Below are positions 8,970 to 16,921 of a DNA stretch of 47,106 bases, piece by piece. The stretch covers positions 1-47,106 of the forward strand of contig CAYWNA010000085.1 in NCBI GenBank assembly GCA_964459305.1, written 5' to 3'. A program made the translations under genes and the position numbers. Within the stretch, counting starts at the first letter, position 1, and every line of letters begins with the position of its first letter. The notes beneath the pieces were generated by a model. It worked only from the letters and a program-made list of their open reading frames with translations, did not search any database and had not been told where the DNA came from. This DNA is from CAYWNA01 sp964459305. GTDB taxonomy: Bacteria > Planctomycetota > Planctomycetia > Pirellulales > Pirellulaceae.

Positions 8970-10048
8970 AAGTCGCGGTTCTGGGATCAGGAAATGGTGG
9001 TTGCGCAGTCGCCTTTGATTTCGCGGCACACGGCCATCACGTGAGTCTGTTCGACTTCGAGCAGTTCCCGGAGAACGTACGCGCGATTCACGACCACGGA
9101 GGCATTTCTGCCGAAGGTGAGCTCAGCGGCTTTGCGCCCGTTGCCTATGCCGGACACGATATCGCCCGGGTCATGAACGGGGCGGAAGTAGTCTTCGTCG
9201 TTGGGCCAGCTTACAGTACGAAGCCCTTCGCTGTGGAATGCCGGCCGCACCTGACGCCCGGTCAGTTGGTCGTTGTGTGCCCGAGTTCTTGTGGTGGGAG
9301 TATCGAGTTCAAGAACGGGACGGAATTGAGCATCCGGGATGAGAGCGTCATCGTGGCCGAGACCTCGACGCTGCCGTACGCCGTTCGTACCACGGAACCC
9401 GGCAAGATCAACGTCTTCCTGAAACTGCGCGGCGGCCTGTTGCTCGCGGCGGTCCCGGCAAGGAACACGCTGTCTGTCCTGGAACGCGTCCGCGACGTAT
9501 ACCCCGCGATGGAAGCGGCCGAGAATATCCTGCAGACCAGCTTGCAGAACGGCAACCCGGTCATCCATCCCGCCGTGACGCTTCTGAACGCGGCGTTGAT
9601 CGAACGAACGCAGGGGGATTTTTTCTTCTACGAAGAAGGAGTCACTTCCGCCGTGAGCCGGCTGATGGAGGCGATCGACCAGGAGCGTATCGCCATCGGG
9701 CGCAAGCTGGGCATCGATATCACCTCGGATCCCCAGTTGGGATGTCGGCAGGGCTACATGCAGGTGGCCGACTACGAGTCGGGCTACGCCACAGCGCCCG
9801 GATTCAAGAGCATCAAAGCGCAGAAGACACTGGACAATCGCTACTTTCACGAAGACGTCGGCTACGGGCTAGTGTTCATGAAGAACCTCGCGGACCAACT
9901 CGACGTTGAAGCTCCCGACATGTCGGCGCTCATCAGACTGGCGTCCGTCGTGATGCAGCGGGACTATCTCGGCGAAGCACGGCGCACTATGCATAGTCTG
10001 GGGCTTTCCGGGTATACGGTTGAGCAGTTGAAGGAACTACTAGCGTAA
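8966..10048 (+). CDS. NAD(P)-dependent opine/octopine-type dehydrogenase (360 aa)
   Basis: The N-terminal Rossmann domain begins MKVAVLGSGNGG, with GxGxxG at residues 7-12. The C-terminal half has the octopine/nopaline dehydrogenase motif NPVIHPA, placing the catalytic His at residue 201, and EDVGYG placing the partner Asp at 297. In Arthrobacter carboxyethyl-norvaline dehydrogenase the pair is His202/Asp297, so the match is close. The family reversibly joins an amino acid to a 2-oxo acid, or oxidises such opines. Its start overlaps the racemase stop by 4 bases, and the antiporter gene follows across a palindromic repeat. Direction and substrate are not visible in the sequence. Opine catabolism, or making a secreted metallophore-like opine, are both possible; no nicotianamine-synthase-like gene is here. 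Confidence 0.88.
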   Translation: MKVAVLGSGNGGCAVAFDFAAHGHHVSLFDFEQFPENVRAIHDHGGISAEGELSGFAPVAYAGHDIARVMNGAEVVFVVGPAYSTKPFAVECRPHLTPGQLVVVCPSSCGGSIEFKNGTELSIRDESVIVAETSTLPYAVRTTEPGKINVFLKLRGGLLLAAVPARNTLSVLERVRDVYPAMEAAENILQTSLQNGNPVIHPAVTLLNAALIERTQGDFFFYEEGVTSAVSRLMEAIDQERIAIGRKLGIDITSDPQLGCRQGYMQVADYESGYATAPGFKSIKAQKTLDNRYFHEDVGYGLVFMKNLADQLDVEAPDMSALIRLASVVMQRDYLGEARRTMHSLGLSGYTVEQLKELLA

Positions 10049-10170
10049 GAGCGAGTCTTCAAATTCAAAGTAGCAGGCACAGTCCCTGTGCCGTTCGCCG
10101 AGAAACCAGGGACTTGAGTCCTTGGTTACGGCACTCGGAGAGTGCCTACTACTATTTGAAGACTGGCTCT
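10048..10170. repeat. Palindromic repeat element B: outer arms around three hairpins
   Basis: Left arm 10048-10080 and right arm 10142-10170 form an imperfect inverted repeat; shared parts include GTCTTCAAAT and AGGCAC. Between and at the arms are three hairpins: GGCACAG..CTGTGCC, an ACCAGGGACT/AGTCCTTGGT stem, and GGCACTC-GGA-GAGTGCC (perfect). The element starts at the last bases of the dehydrogenase gene and ends just before the antiporter's ribosome-binding site. It could act as an attenuating RNA structure in the operon (inference). Confidence 0.75.
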
Positions 10171-10173
10171 AAC

Positions 10174-10179
10174 AAGGAG
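10174..10179 (+). promoter_or_regulatory. Ribosome-binding site AAGGAG deciding a GTG start
   Basis: AAGGAG lies 12 bases before the GTG at 10192 and just after the palindromic element. It supports GTG over the longer frame from 10114, which would translate the repeat. Confidence 0.6.
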
Positions 10180-10191
10180 CAAACGACATCC

Positions 10192-11610
10192 GTGATTGTT
10201 GAAGCCGATTTGGGCCTCTGGTCGCTTTTGCCAGTCGTTCTTGCCTTGGCGCTGGCCTTTGTGACGAAGGACGCCGTGCTGTCGTTGATCGTAGGGTGCG
10301 TTGTGGGCGTCGTGCTGGCCGGCTACGACCCGGCGACCGGGATGGCGAAACTCTTTCAGAGCGCCTTGGGCAACAAGGATTTCATCTGGGTGATGATGAT
10401 CGAGGTTGCCGTGGGGGTGCTGATCGCTTTCTACATGCGAGCAGGGGTGATTTCGGCCTTCGCCGACTGGGCATCCGGCAAGATCCGCACGCGTCGCACG
10501 GCATCCGGCTTCGGCTGGCTGTTGGGGATGTGTATCTTCTTCAGCGATTACTTCAGCCCTCTGTTCAGCGGGCCGATCGCGAGGCCGTTGACCGACAAGC
10601 ACAAGGTTTCGCGAGAGATGCTGGCGTACGTGTTGGACTCAGGCAGCGCCCCCGTATGCACGCTGATTCCCTTGAGCGGTTGGGCCGTTTACGTGGCCGC
10701 CCTACTGCAGGGATACGGCCCAATCGCTTCGGCGGAAGATGGCATGACGGTTTTCATTCGATCGATTCCCTACAATTTCTATGGCTGGCTGGCGGTCATC
10801 ATGGCAGGCTTGATTGCCTTTCATGTCCTGCCCAATTTCGGCCCGATGCGCCGAGCCGAACAGAGAGCGAAGGACGATGGCAAGGTCCTACGCGATGGAG
10901 CCAAGCCATTGGCCGGCGAAGAGTTGGAGACCATCCATCTGTTGGAAGGAAGGAGGGCGAGCCTGCTGGTCTACTTCCTGGTGCCGAACCTGCTGATTGT
11001 GGGCATCGCCGTCGGTAGTTTCATGATCCTTCGGACGACGAAGATCCTAGAGGCGTTCTTTGCTGCGATTCTGTACCTGGCGGTCGTTATGTCGATCGGG
11101 AGGCACTTTCGGAGCGTCCGAGACGCGATGACGGTGGCGACCAACGGCATCAAAGCGGTCCTGCCGGCGATCCTGATCCTTGCCGCCGCCTACAGCATCA
11201 ACGTCATCTCCAAATCCTTGGGAGCGCAGCAGTGCATCATGTCTCTGACCGAAACGTGGATGTCCGCCCACCTGCTGCCGGCAATGACCTTCGCCACCGC
11301 CGCCATGATCGCCTTTTTCACGGGAACTTCCTGGGGGACCTACGCCATTCTGACTCCGTTCGTCTTGCCGCTTGCGATGGGTTTTTCAGGAGATACCTTG
11401 TCGCCGGGAGTGCTGGCAACCGTCGGTGCGTTGGTTGGGGGAGCGCTTTTTGGCGATCACTGCTCACCCGTCTCGGACACGACATGTTTGGCTTCCTTTG
11501 GCGCCGGCTCAGATCACATGGACCACGTTAACACACAACTACCCTACGCGCTGACTGCCGCGCTGATCGCATGCATCTTCTATGTGGCCGCGGGGATGAT
11601 GACCGCGTAA
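10192..11610 (+). CDS. NhaC-type Na+/H+ antiporter or related amino-acid transporter (472 aa)
   Basis: A polytopic inner-membrane protein with about 11-12 hydrophobic segments, beginning LWSLLPVVLALALAF, and the NhaC-family features DYFSPLFSGPIARPLTDKH, SGSAPVCTLIPLSGWAVY and, near the end, GALFGDHCSPVSDTT. Length and the closing GDHCSPxSDTT motif are typical of the NhaC/ion-transporter superfamily, which contains Na+/H+ antiporters and Na+- or H+-linked amino-acid and malate/lactate exchangers. The GTG start at 10192 is chosen from the AAGGAG upstream; a start at 10114 would lie inside a repeat. Located after the racemase and opine dehydrogenase genes, it may move the opine, its amino acid or its keto acid rather than only Na+. 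That role is inference from context. Confidence 0.82.
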   Translation: MIVEADLGLWSLLPVVLALALAFVTKDAVLSLIVGCVVGVVLAGYDPATGMAKLFQSALGNKDFIWVMMIEVAVGVLIAFYMRAGVISAFADWASGKIRTRRTASGFGWLLGMCIFFSDYFSPLFSGPIARPLTDKHKVSREMLAYVLDSGSAPVCTLIPLSGWAVYVAALLQGYGPIASAEDGMTVFIRSIPYNFYGWLAVIMAGLIAFHVLPNFGPMRRAEQRAKDDGKVLRDGAKPLAGEELETIHLLEGRRASLLVYFLVPNLLIVGIAVGSFMILRTTKILEAFFAAILYLAVVMSIGRHFRSVRDAMTVATNGIKAVLPAILILAAAYSINVISKSLGAQQCIMSLTETWMSAHLLPAMTFATAAMIAFFTGTSWGTYAILTPFVLPLAMGFSGDTLSPGVLATVGALVGGALFGDHCSPVSDTTCLASFGAGSDHMDHVNTQLPYALTAALIACIFYVAAGMMTA

Positions 11611-11622
11611 TGGAGAATGGCT

Positions 11623-11745
11623 ATGAACCGTCTTTCCTGTTCGGTATTGGTGCTGGTTCTGAAGTCATTGACTCTCACGGCGCGGTTGTTCGCGGGAGCT
11701 GTTCTTCTTTACTTTTTGATTCTTCCCTGGCAGGCGGGGTCCTGA
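11623..11745 (+). CDS. Possible 40-residue membrane peptide or truncated signal peptide
   Basis: An ATG 12 bases after the antiporter stop, with GGAG seven bases upstream, opens a frame of 40 codons that is almost wholly hydrophobic (MNRLSCSVLVLVLKSLTL.. GAVLLYFLILPW) and ends at TGA 11743-11745. It overlaps the 3' end of the opposite-strand M56 gene by about 70 bases. It could be a small membrane protein closing the operon, or the surviving start of an exported protein whose remainder was lost. Hydrophobicity could also be chance. Low confidence. Confidence 0.3.
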   Translation: MNRLSCSVLVLVLKSLTLTARLFAGAVLLYFLILPWQAGS

Positions 11746-14700
11746 ATTCCGCCACGCTCATACTGCCGTCGCCGTTCTGATCGATCAACTTGAAGACGGC
11801 CTCCGCGTTCTCGTCCGGCTCCCCCGGTCGGCCGGTCTTGAATTCGTCAAGACTCAGCCGATCGTCACCGTCAGAATCCGCCTTCCAGAACTCCACGTCT
11901 TCGGATCGGTACGCGTGCTCTTTGAAGCTGAGCAGGGCGTCGCCATCGGTGTCTTTCCGTGCGAACTCCTCTTTGGCGGCGGCGACCTGCTCCGGCGTGT
12001 GCCTCCAGAGACAGAACTCCTGGAACGTCAGCTTCTCATCGCCGTCGGCATCCTGCTTCCTGAACAGGGCTTCCTGAGGCTTCTTGGCGAACTCGTCGAG
12101 GCTGAGGCCCTTGTCGCCGTTGCGATCGATTGCGGCGAAGACGCTTTGAATCCGGCCACTTTGCACGAGCGCCGGGTTTCCCTCGCTGTACTCCGCCAGC
12201 GACATCCGCCCGTCCTCGTCCACGTCCATGCGGTGGAACCACGCCTCGTTCGGACGGCTGTAGAACTCCTCGAAACTCACTTGCCCGTCCCCGTTCTTGT
12301 CCACCAAGGCAAACGCCCGCTGAACGCGTGCCGCCGACGCCCGCTTCATGTCCGCCGAGTGGAATTCTTTCAAATCCAGTCCGCCGTCTCCGCTGTCGTC
12401 GTACTCTCGGAAGAGCGCCTCGCGCGGCCGAGTCGTGTACTCCTCCAGCGTCAGCTTCCCGTCGCGGTCACGGTCGATGATTGCAAACACGTCCGTCGCT
12501 TTCTGCACGTCGTTTCGGTCCCCACCCCTGGGCACGAACTCGCGCAGCACGAGAGCGTCGTCTCCGTCGCGATCGAGACCCCTGAACGCCGTCTGCGGGT
12601 GCCACACCCTCTGGCAATACTCGGCCATTTGCACTTTGCCGTCCCCATTGCGGTCGATCGCCCCGAATGCCTCGCGGTGACTGCCGTTTTGGACCAACCG
12701 CGCGTTGTCCCTTGCGAATTCCTCAAGTGACATCTCGCCATCGCCATTGAGATCGATGCTGTGGAACCACGCCTCCCGCGGGCGGTCGTGGAACTCCTCG
12801 TAGCTGACCGTCTGGTCCCGATTGCGGTCGGTGCTGGTGAAGACACGCCGCGTCCTGGCCGCAGAAGCCGATCCTATGGACCCAAGGGAAAACTCCCTGA
12901 AGGTCAACACTCCGTCGGCATTCAAATCCATGAGCAGGTAAACCGCCCTCATCGGCTTGGATTTGAGCTCGTCGACGGTCATCTTGTCGTCGCCGTCTCG
13001 ATCGATGATCTGGAAAACCTCGGTCCCCTGTTTGACGGCTTCGGGCGCAGGCCAGTCGGCAGTGAATTCCTCGATACTTAGATGTTCGTCGTCGTTCGTG
13101 TCGAGCCGATTCACGTACTCCTTGGCCGGCAACTCGTTCCGCGCAATCGCCGCGATCTCCACCTCCGACATTCGTCGTAATTCGATCAATAGCCGACCGT
13201 CGCCCTCGTTGGTTTTCAGTTCGGTGGGGGCGGGGGCGGCCGGGCGGGGGTCCATGCAGATCACCAGCCGGTTTTGCTCTATCGAATAGATGGCGTTCGC
13301 TAGGTTGCGGTCCTGCTCGAACGACCGGGTGTCCTTCCACATTTGGCGGGCAACTCCTGTCAACACTAGTTCCTTGGGGTCCTTGTCGGGGTGCAATACG
13401 TATCTTGACGTGATACGCTGGTCCTTTTCGGAGAAGGTTACCTCGATGCCGTGGAAAACAAACCTGGAAAGGGGCGATTCTTCTATTATCGTTCCTCCAA
13501 GCCGAGCCGAGACCACTTCCCAGGTTCCGTGGAGCTTCCGCCTCTGGAGATGGATGGGATCGTTCTTCTCTTCGTCGGTCAGGGAGCGTACCTCGAAGAA
13601 GTCGAAGGCGGCATCCAGCGGATCCGGGGTGGCGTTTTCGTTCATCACGGCAAGGCCTATCCGCTGCGGCGCACCGTCTCCCCAGACGCGCTCGCCGATC
13701 ACGGTATACTCCTTGCCATCGAGGCTGTAGGCCGACTCGTAGTACCTTCCACGCTTGATGATACGAAGCCAGAGCCGGTCCCACTCCATACCCGTCGCGT
13801 TCAGGTTGCGTCCGCCGAACTCACCTTTGGTTTCCCAGGAGGTGCCGATCAGTACTCCCAAGTCGTTCCGCGCGATGATCGCCTTGAGGTAGTTGTCGTC
13901 ATCATCGTAGATGTGCGGTCCGGCCTGCTGATACGGTCTCTCCGGATGGAACAGCTCGAGGCACGTGGTAACGACGAAATCACCGCCTTCGATCACCGGA
14001 TTGGGGATCATATAGATATTGTTTCCGAGCCGTCCCGGAGGTTTATTTCCCTGGTCCTGGAAAAGGCCGCCGAATTGGGAAGTTATGGTGAGTCGGCCGG
14101 GGTTCTTTTCGAGGGAAACGTGGGTAGGATCCGGCCGGATGACCTCCCAGTCGAGTTCCAGCTTCCCGTCGAAGCTGTCAAAGACCCGAAAAACCGGATC
14201 CTCGGGTGGTTCTTCCGAGGATGCATTGTCTTCAGACTCGGTATTCTCTTTGGCTGCTGCGGCTTCGTCGACGGCGGCTTGTGCCGCGCCAATGATGGCT
14301 GGCGGGGAAAGCAACAACGCGATACAGCCCAGGATTGCCAACAGGAGCGCCCCGGCCCACCAGGATGAGATCCTCTCGGATGTGACGGGCGCGATGCCCA
14401 TCACGCGACGAATACGGCTTGCCAAGTCAGCCCCGTCGGCCGCGGCCGTCAATCGATGCTGCCGCTTGCCGAGGTTCGCCATGTCGACCAGCGCCCGGGC
14501 GTACAGCAGTCGACTCCCCGAGATTGACACGGCCAGATCGTCGCAGCAGTTTTCCCTCTCAGCCCGGATGCGACCCGACATCCACCACATGGCCGGATGA
14601 TAGAACAGCAACGTCTCGACAATGCACTGCAGCACGTTGACCAGATAGTCATGTCGGCGAACGTGCGCCAATTCGTGTGCCAACAACGCCTCCAGTTGTT

Positions 14701-15472
14701 CTGGCGACAGTCCCGTCAGCGCACTGGCCGGCAGCAGGATAACCGGGTGCAAGAACCCGACCGCACTGGGAACGGCCACCAGCGGCGACTCCAGCAAAGT
14801 GACTGCACGGCGGATTCCCAACTGTGTTGAAAGGCGATTGACCGTGCGCACGAGCGACTCGGCAGGCGTTTGCACCGAGTGCCGCTTCAGCCGGACCAAG
14901 TAAAGCCACCCACCGGCAAGACGGGTCGAGAAAAACAAGACGCCGACGACCCACGCGCCGACGACCCACGGCAAGAGCGGACGGATGTGATCCACCCCAC
15001 GCGTCACCCATGCCAGGTTCGCAGGAATCCACCCCTCGGCGGCAGTCGGGACGTGCTCGTCGCCCGCGCTCGCCGGATTGAACGCGGATTGCGTTGAATC
15101 CACCTCGGAAAGGACATCCGGCCACTCCTCAGTCGATCCCCCGGCAACCGGCGGTGCGAGCAAGGAGTCGTCCCGCCCAACGGCCCGCGCTGACGCGAGA
15201 GCATTTATCCGGCCGCTGGCAACGGGCCGGGCATCACCGGTCGGCGCGGTGGGCACTTCGATCAACCAGAACGTGACCATGGGCAGCACGGCCATCAGTC
15301 CCAGCCCAACGACTGAGGCAAGGTACCGCAACTCGGTGCTGCGGCGTCGCAACAGTCGAAAAACGAAGGCCATGACGATGGCCACGGCAGCACCCTGCCA
15401 GAAAAAGTGCAACAGTGTCAGGCCGAAGCGATGGACGAGAGGTTGCTCGATCAAGTTCTGTAGAGAAGTCAT
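11675..15472 (-). CDS. BlaR1-type M56 membrane peptidase fused to a ConA-like domain, a TIGR03067-like domain and 16 EF-hands (1265 aa)
   Basis: Residues 1-400 form a BlaR1/MecR1-like module. There are N-terminal membrane helices (about 10-40, 50-75, 165-195), the zinc-peptidase motif HELAHVRRHDY (His266-Glu267-His270) and a last membrane helix (about 370-395). After that the chain should be outside. Residues 430-635 resemble a concanavalin-A/DUF1349-type domain (FDSFDGKLELDW.. AFDFFEVRSL). Residues 645-775 resemble the planctomycete TIGR03067 domain (LHGTWEVVSARLGG). From Asp791 to about 1245 there are 16 EF-hand loops spaced about 29 residues apart, such as DRNGDGKVQMAEY, DKNGDGQVSFEEF and DQNGDGSMSVAEF. 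Known BlaR1 senses beta-lactams with a penicillin-binding domain; that domain is missing here. The BlaI-type repressor gene lies upstream, and AAGGAG precedes the ATG by 8 bases. Calcium or glycan sensing is inferred. Confidence 0.85.
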   Translation of the reverse strand: MTSLQNLIEQPLVHRFGLTLLHFFWQGAAVAIVMAFVFRLLRRRSTELRYLASVVGLGLMAVLPMVTFWLIEVPTAPTGDARPVASGRINALASARAVGRDDSLLAPPVAGGSTEEWPDVLSEVDSTQSAFNPASAGDEHVPTAAEGWIPANLAWVTRGVDHIRPLLPWVVGAWVVGVLFFSTRLAGGWLYLVRLKRHSVQTPAESLVRTVNRLSTQLGIRRAVTLLESPLVAVPSAVGFLHPVILLPASALTGLSPEQLEALLAHELAHVRRHDYLVNVLQCIVETLLFYHPAMWWMSGRIRAERENCCDDLAVSISGSRLLYARALVDMANLGKRQHRLTAAADGADLASRIRRVMGIAPVTSERISSWWAGALLLAILGCIALLLSPPAIIGAAQAAVDEAAAAKENTESEDNASSEEPPEDPVFRVFDSFDGKLELDWEVIRPDPTHVSLEKNPGRLTITSQFGGLFQDQGNKPPGRLGNNIYMIPNPVIEGGDFVVTTCLELFHPERPYQQAGPHIYDDDDNYLKAIIARNDLGVLIGTSWETKGEFGGRNLNATGMEWDRLWLRIIKRGRYYESAYSLDGKEYTVIGERVWGDGAPQRIGLAVMNENATPDPLDAAFDFFEVRSLTDEEKNDPIHLQRRKLHGTWEVVSARLGGTIIEESPLSRFVFHGIEVTFSEKDQRITSRYVLHPDKDPKELVLTGVARQMWKDTRSFEQDRNLANAIYSIEQNRLVICMDPRPAAPAPTELKTNEGDGRLLIELRRMSEVEIAAIARNELPAKEYVNRLDTNDDEHLSIEEFTADWPAPEAVKQGTEVFQIIDRDGDDKMTVDELKSKPMRAVYLLMDLNADGVLTFREFSLGSIGSASAARTRRVFTSTDRNRDQTVSYEEFHDRPREAWFHSIDLNGDGEMSLEEFARDNARLVQNGSHREAFGAIDRNGDGKVQMAEYCQRVWHPQTAFRGLDRDGDDALVLREFVPRGGDRNDVQKATDVFAIIDRDRDGKLTLEEYTTRPREALFREYDDSGDGGLDLKEFHSADMKRASAARVQRAFALVDKNGDGQVSFEEFYSRPNEAWFHRMDVDEDGRMSLAEYSEGNPALVQSGRIQSVFAAIDRNGDKGLSLDEFAKKPQEALFRKQDADGDEKLTFQEFCLWRHTPEQVAAAKEEFARKDTDGDALLSFKEHAYRSEDVEFWKADSDGDDRLSLDEFKTGRPGEPDENAEAVFKLIDQNGDGSMSVAEFRTPPAREESKSKEEQLPRTTAP

Positions 15473-15576
15473 GTCAACTGCTCCTTACGGTTGCCTCGTT
15501 CGGCACGACCGGATTCTTCGTTCCGCTAAAAGTCGAGACCGAGAGGTTTTCTCATGCCAAAGTACCCGAACTTCAG

Positions 15577-15960
15577 CTACCGCTCGCTGAATTCATCGAG
15601 GAGTCTCCGGATCTCCGCCAATTCCTCCGGTGAGACCTTCCTGGCGGATAACGCTTGCATCACAAGCTTCTCCGTACAATCGCCAAACGCTTTGGACAAC
15701 AGGTCCCCGACCAATTGCCGTTGCGTTTGCTCTTCGCTGAGCAGGCACCGGTAGACGTGCGACCGTCGTGATTCATCGCGGACAACAAGTCCTTTCTCCG
15801 TCATAATCTGGAGCATCTTCAGCACCGTCGTGTATCCGACGTCGCGGCTCTGGGACAGGACTCCATGAACCTGCCGAACCGTGCTCGGTCCGATCTCCCA
15901 AAGCACCCGCAGGATGTCCAATTCCCCGTCCGTCGGTCGAGGGACCTTCCGTTTGGTCAT
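15577..15960 (-). CDS. BlaI/MecI-family transcriptional repressor (127 aa)
   Basis: A winged-helix protein of the usual family length. The N-terminus PTDGELDILRVLWEIGPSTVRQVHGVL and the recognition segment DVGYTTVLKMLQIMTEKGLVVRDE match the BlaI/MecI DNA-binding domain; the C-terminal half, with many Glu/Leu, should form the dimerisation helices. A strong AAGGAGG site (complement of 15972-15978) sits about 10 bases before the ATG. The M56 sensor gene follows 104 bases downstream on the same strand. In BlaI/BlaR1 pairs the activated peptidase leads to loss of the repressor and derepression of the operon. The two palindromes in the promoter at 16144-16180 are the likely operators, implying autoregulation. 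Confidence 0.92.
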   Translation of the reverse strand: MTKRKVPRPTDGELDILRVLWEIGPSTVRQVHGVLSQSRDVGYTTVLKMLQIMTEKGLVVRDESRRSHVYRCLLSEEQTQRQLVGDLLSKAFGDCTEKLVMQALSARKVSPEELAEIRRLLDEFSER

Positions 15961-16137
15961 GGGCGTTCACCCCTCCTTTTCGCTTTCGTCGTCGCTGCGG
16001 CCAGATTGCCGTCGCATCAGCAAGCCGGCCAAGCACTCCAGGAAACTTGATTGGCCGCGCGAAGCCGGCAGGCGATCAACAGGTTGAAACCGGTCACCGT
16101 CGGTAGGCCCGGATTAAGCCTCTCCGCGCCCGGCTTG

Positions 16138-16167
16138 ATTATATACGAATGCCTTCGTAGATGTCAA
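16138..16167 (-). promoter_or_regulatory. Consensus sigma70-type promoter of the repressor/M56 operon
   Basis: On the reverse strand TTGACA (complement of 16162-16167) and TATAAT (complement of 16138-16143) are both perfect consensus hexamers separated by 18 bases. Transcription would start near 16130, leaving a leader of about 170 bases before the repressor ATG at 15960. The spacer is filled by a perfect palindrome. Confidence 0.8.
16144..16159. promoter_or_regulatory. Likely BlaI operator 1
   Basis: TACGAA-TGCC-TTCGTA is a perfect inverted repeat lying exactly inside the -35/-10 spacer, so bound repressor would block RNA polymerase. Its centre is 22 bases (about two helical turns) from the second palindrome. 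Confidence 0.7.
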
Positions 16168-16180
16168 CGAAGATCTTCGT
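16167..16180. promoter_or_regulatory. Likely BlaI operator 2
   Basis: ACGAAGATCTTCGT is a perfect 14-base palindrome that abuts the -35 hexamer. It shares the CGAA/TTCG half-sites with operator 1. Two sites on the same helix face suggest cooperative binding of two dimers. Confidence 0.65.
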
Positions 16181-16921
16181 AGTAGAGCGGAATTTCCAGG
16201 GAGGCGGTAAGAAAAGGGCGGAAAACGCCGCAAGAAGCCGCCTGAAGGCGGTACTACAAACGCGTGTTCGCCGAGTTTATGCGCAGGCTCTCCAGTCTGC
16301 CTTCGGTCGTCCACTTGTCTACCTCTTCCCGCCCGAGGCCCTTGCCGTCCCACCGCGCCGGTACTTCAGCAGCAAATCCACCCACGATACTTAGAGCTCT
16401 TGCGCCGTTTGGGGTCTTGCGTCGAGTAGACGAAGCGTATTGTGTTCGTCCCCAGCTTCAGCCAGTTCGCATCGATCGGGACCTTGCGCTGCGGGCAGAG
16501 GATGACCTGCTCACGCCGCAACTGGTACTCGACGTTCTCGCCGTAGTTGAGGAGACGATGGCCGAGGGTGTAGCAGAGGATAGTGTACCATGTGGATAGG
16601 GCTGTCAAGCCGCAGGCGGATCTGCCTCCGCGTACGTTTGATCGCACGCACGGGCTAGAAGCGCCGATAGGATAGCCTATTGGTTGTCCGGCGATTCTGG
16701 ACCGCGACGAGCAGATGGCCCTGCTCGTGATGCGCGTCTCCGGCGCCAGGTACGGAGACAAGTTCTTCCCGCAGATAGCCGGCGTCGGCTTTGCCTTCGA
16801 CCCCTACCTCCGCTACACTCGGAATTCGTGCCGTGAGTGAAACGCACGCTGCAAGAAATGGGACACCGCACAAGCAACCTGACGTAGCTAAAGCTAAAAC
16901 CCAAGGAATAGGACATCTCAC
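16181..16921. other. Gene-poor region between the repressor operon and the esterase gene
   Basis: About 740 bases without an intact gene. It holds a small perfect hairpin, CCGCC-TGAA-GGCGG (16238-16251), and a minus-strand remnant (16366-16590). Promoter sequences for the downstream forward genes must lie near 16850-16915, but I see no convincing -35/-10 pair. Confidence 0.5.
16366..16590 (-). pseudogene. Possible decayed C-terminal fragment of a carbohydrate-active protein
   Basis: The minus-strand frame contains VPIDANWLKLGTNTIRFVYS, which resembles the beta-sandwich phrase (V-P-x-x-W-L-K-x-G-x-N-T-I-R-F) seen at the ends of galactose-binding-like modules in secreted planctomycete enzymes. 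The frame continues upstream only as low-complexity, non-protein-like sequence, and no start or ribosome-binding site is visible. I read it as a remnant. It may also be chance. Confidence 0.3.
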
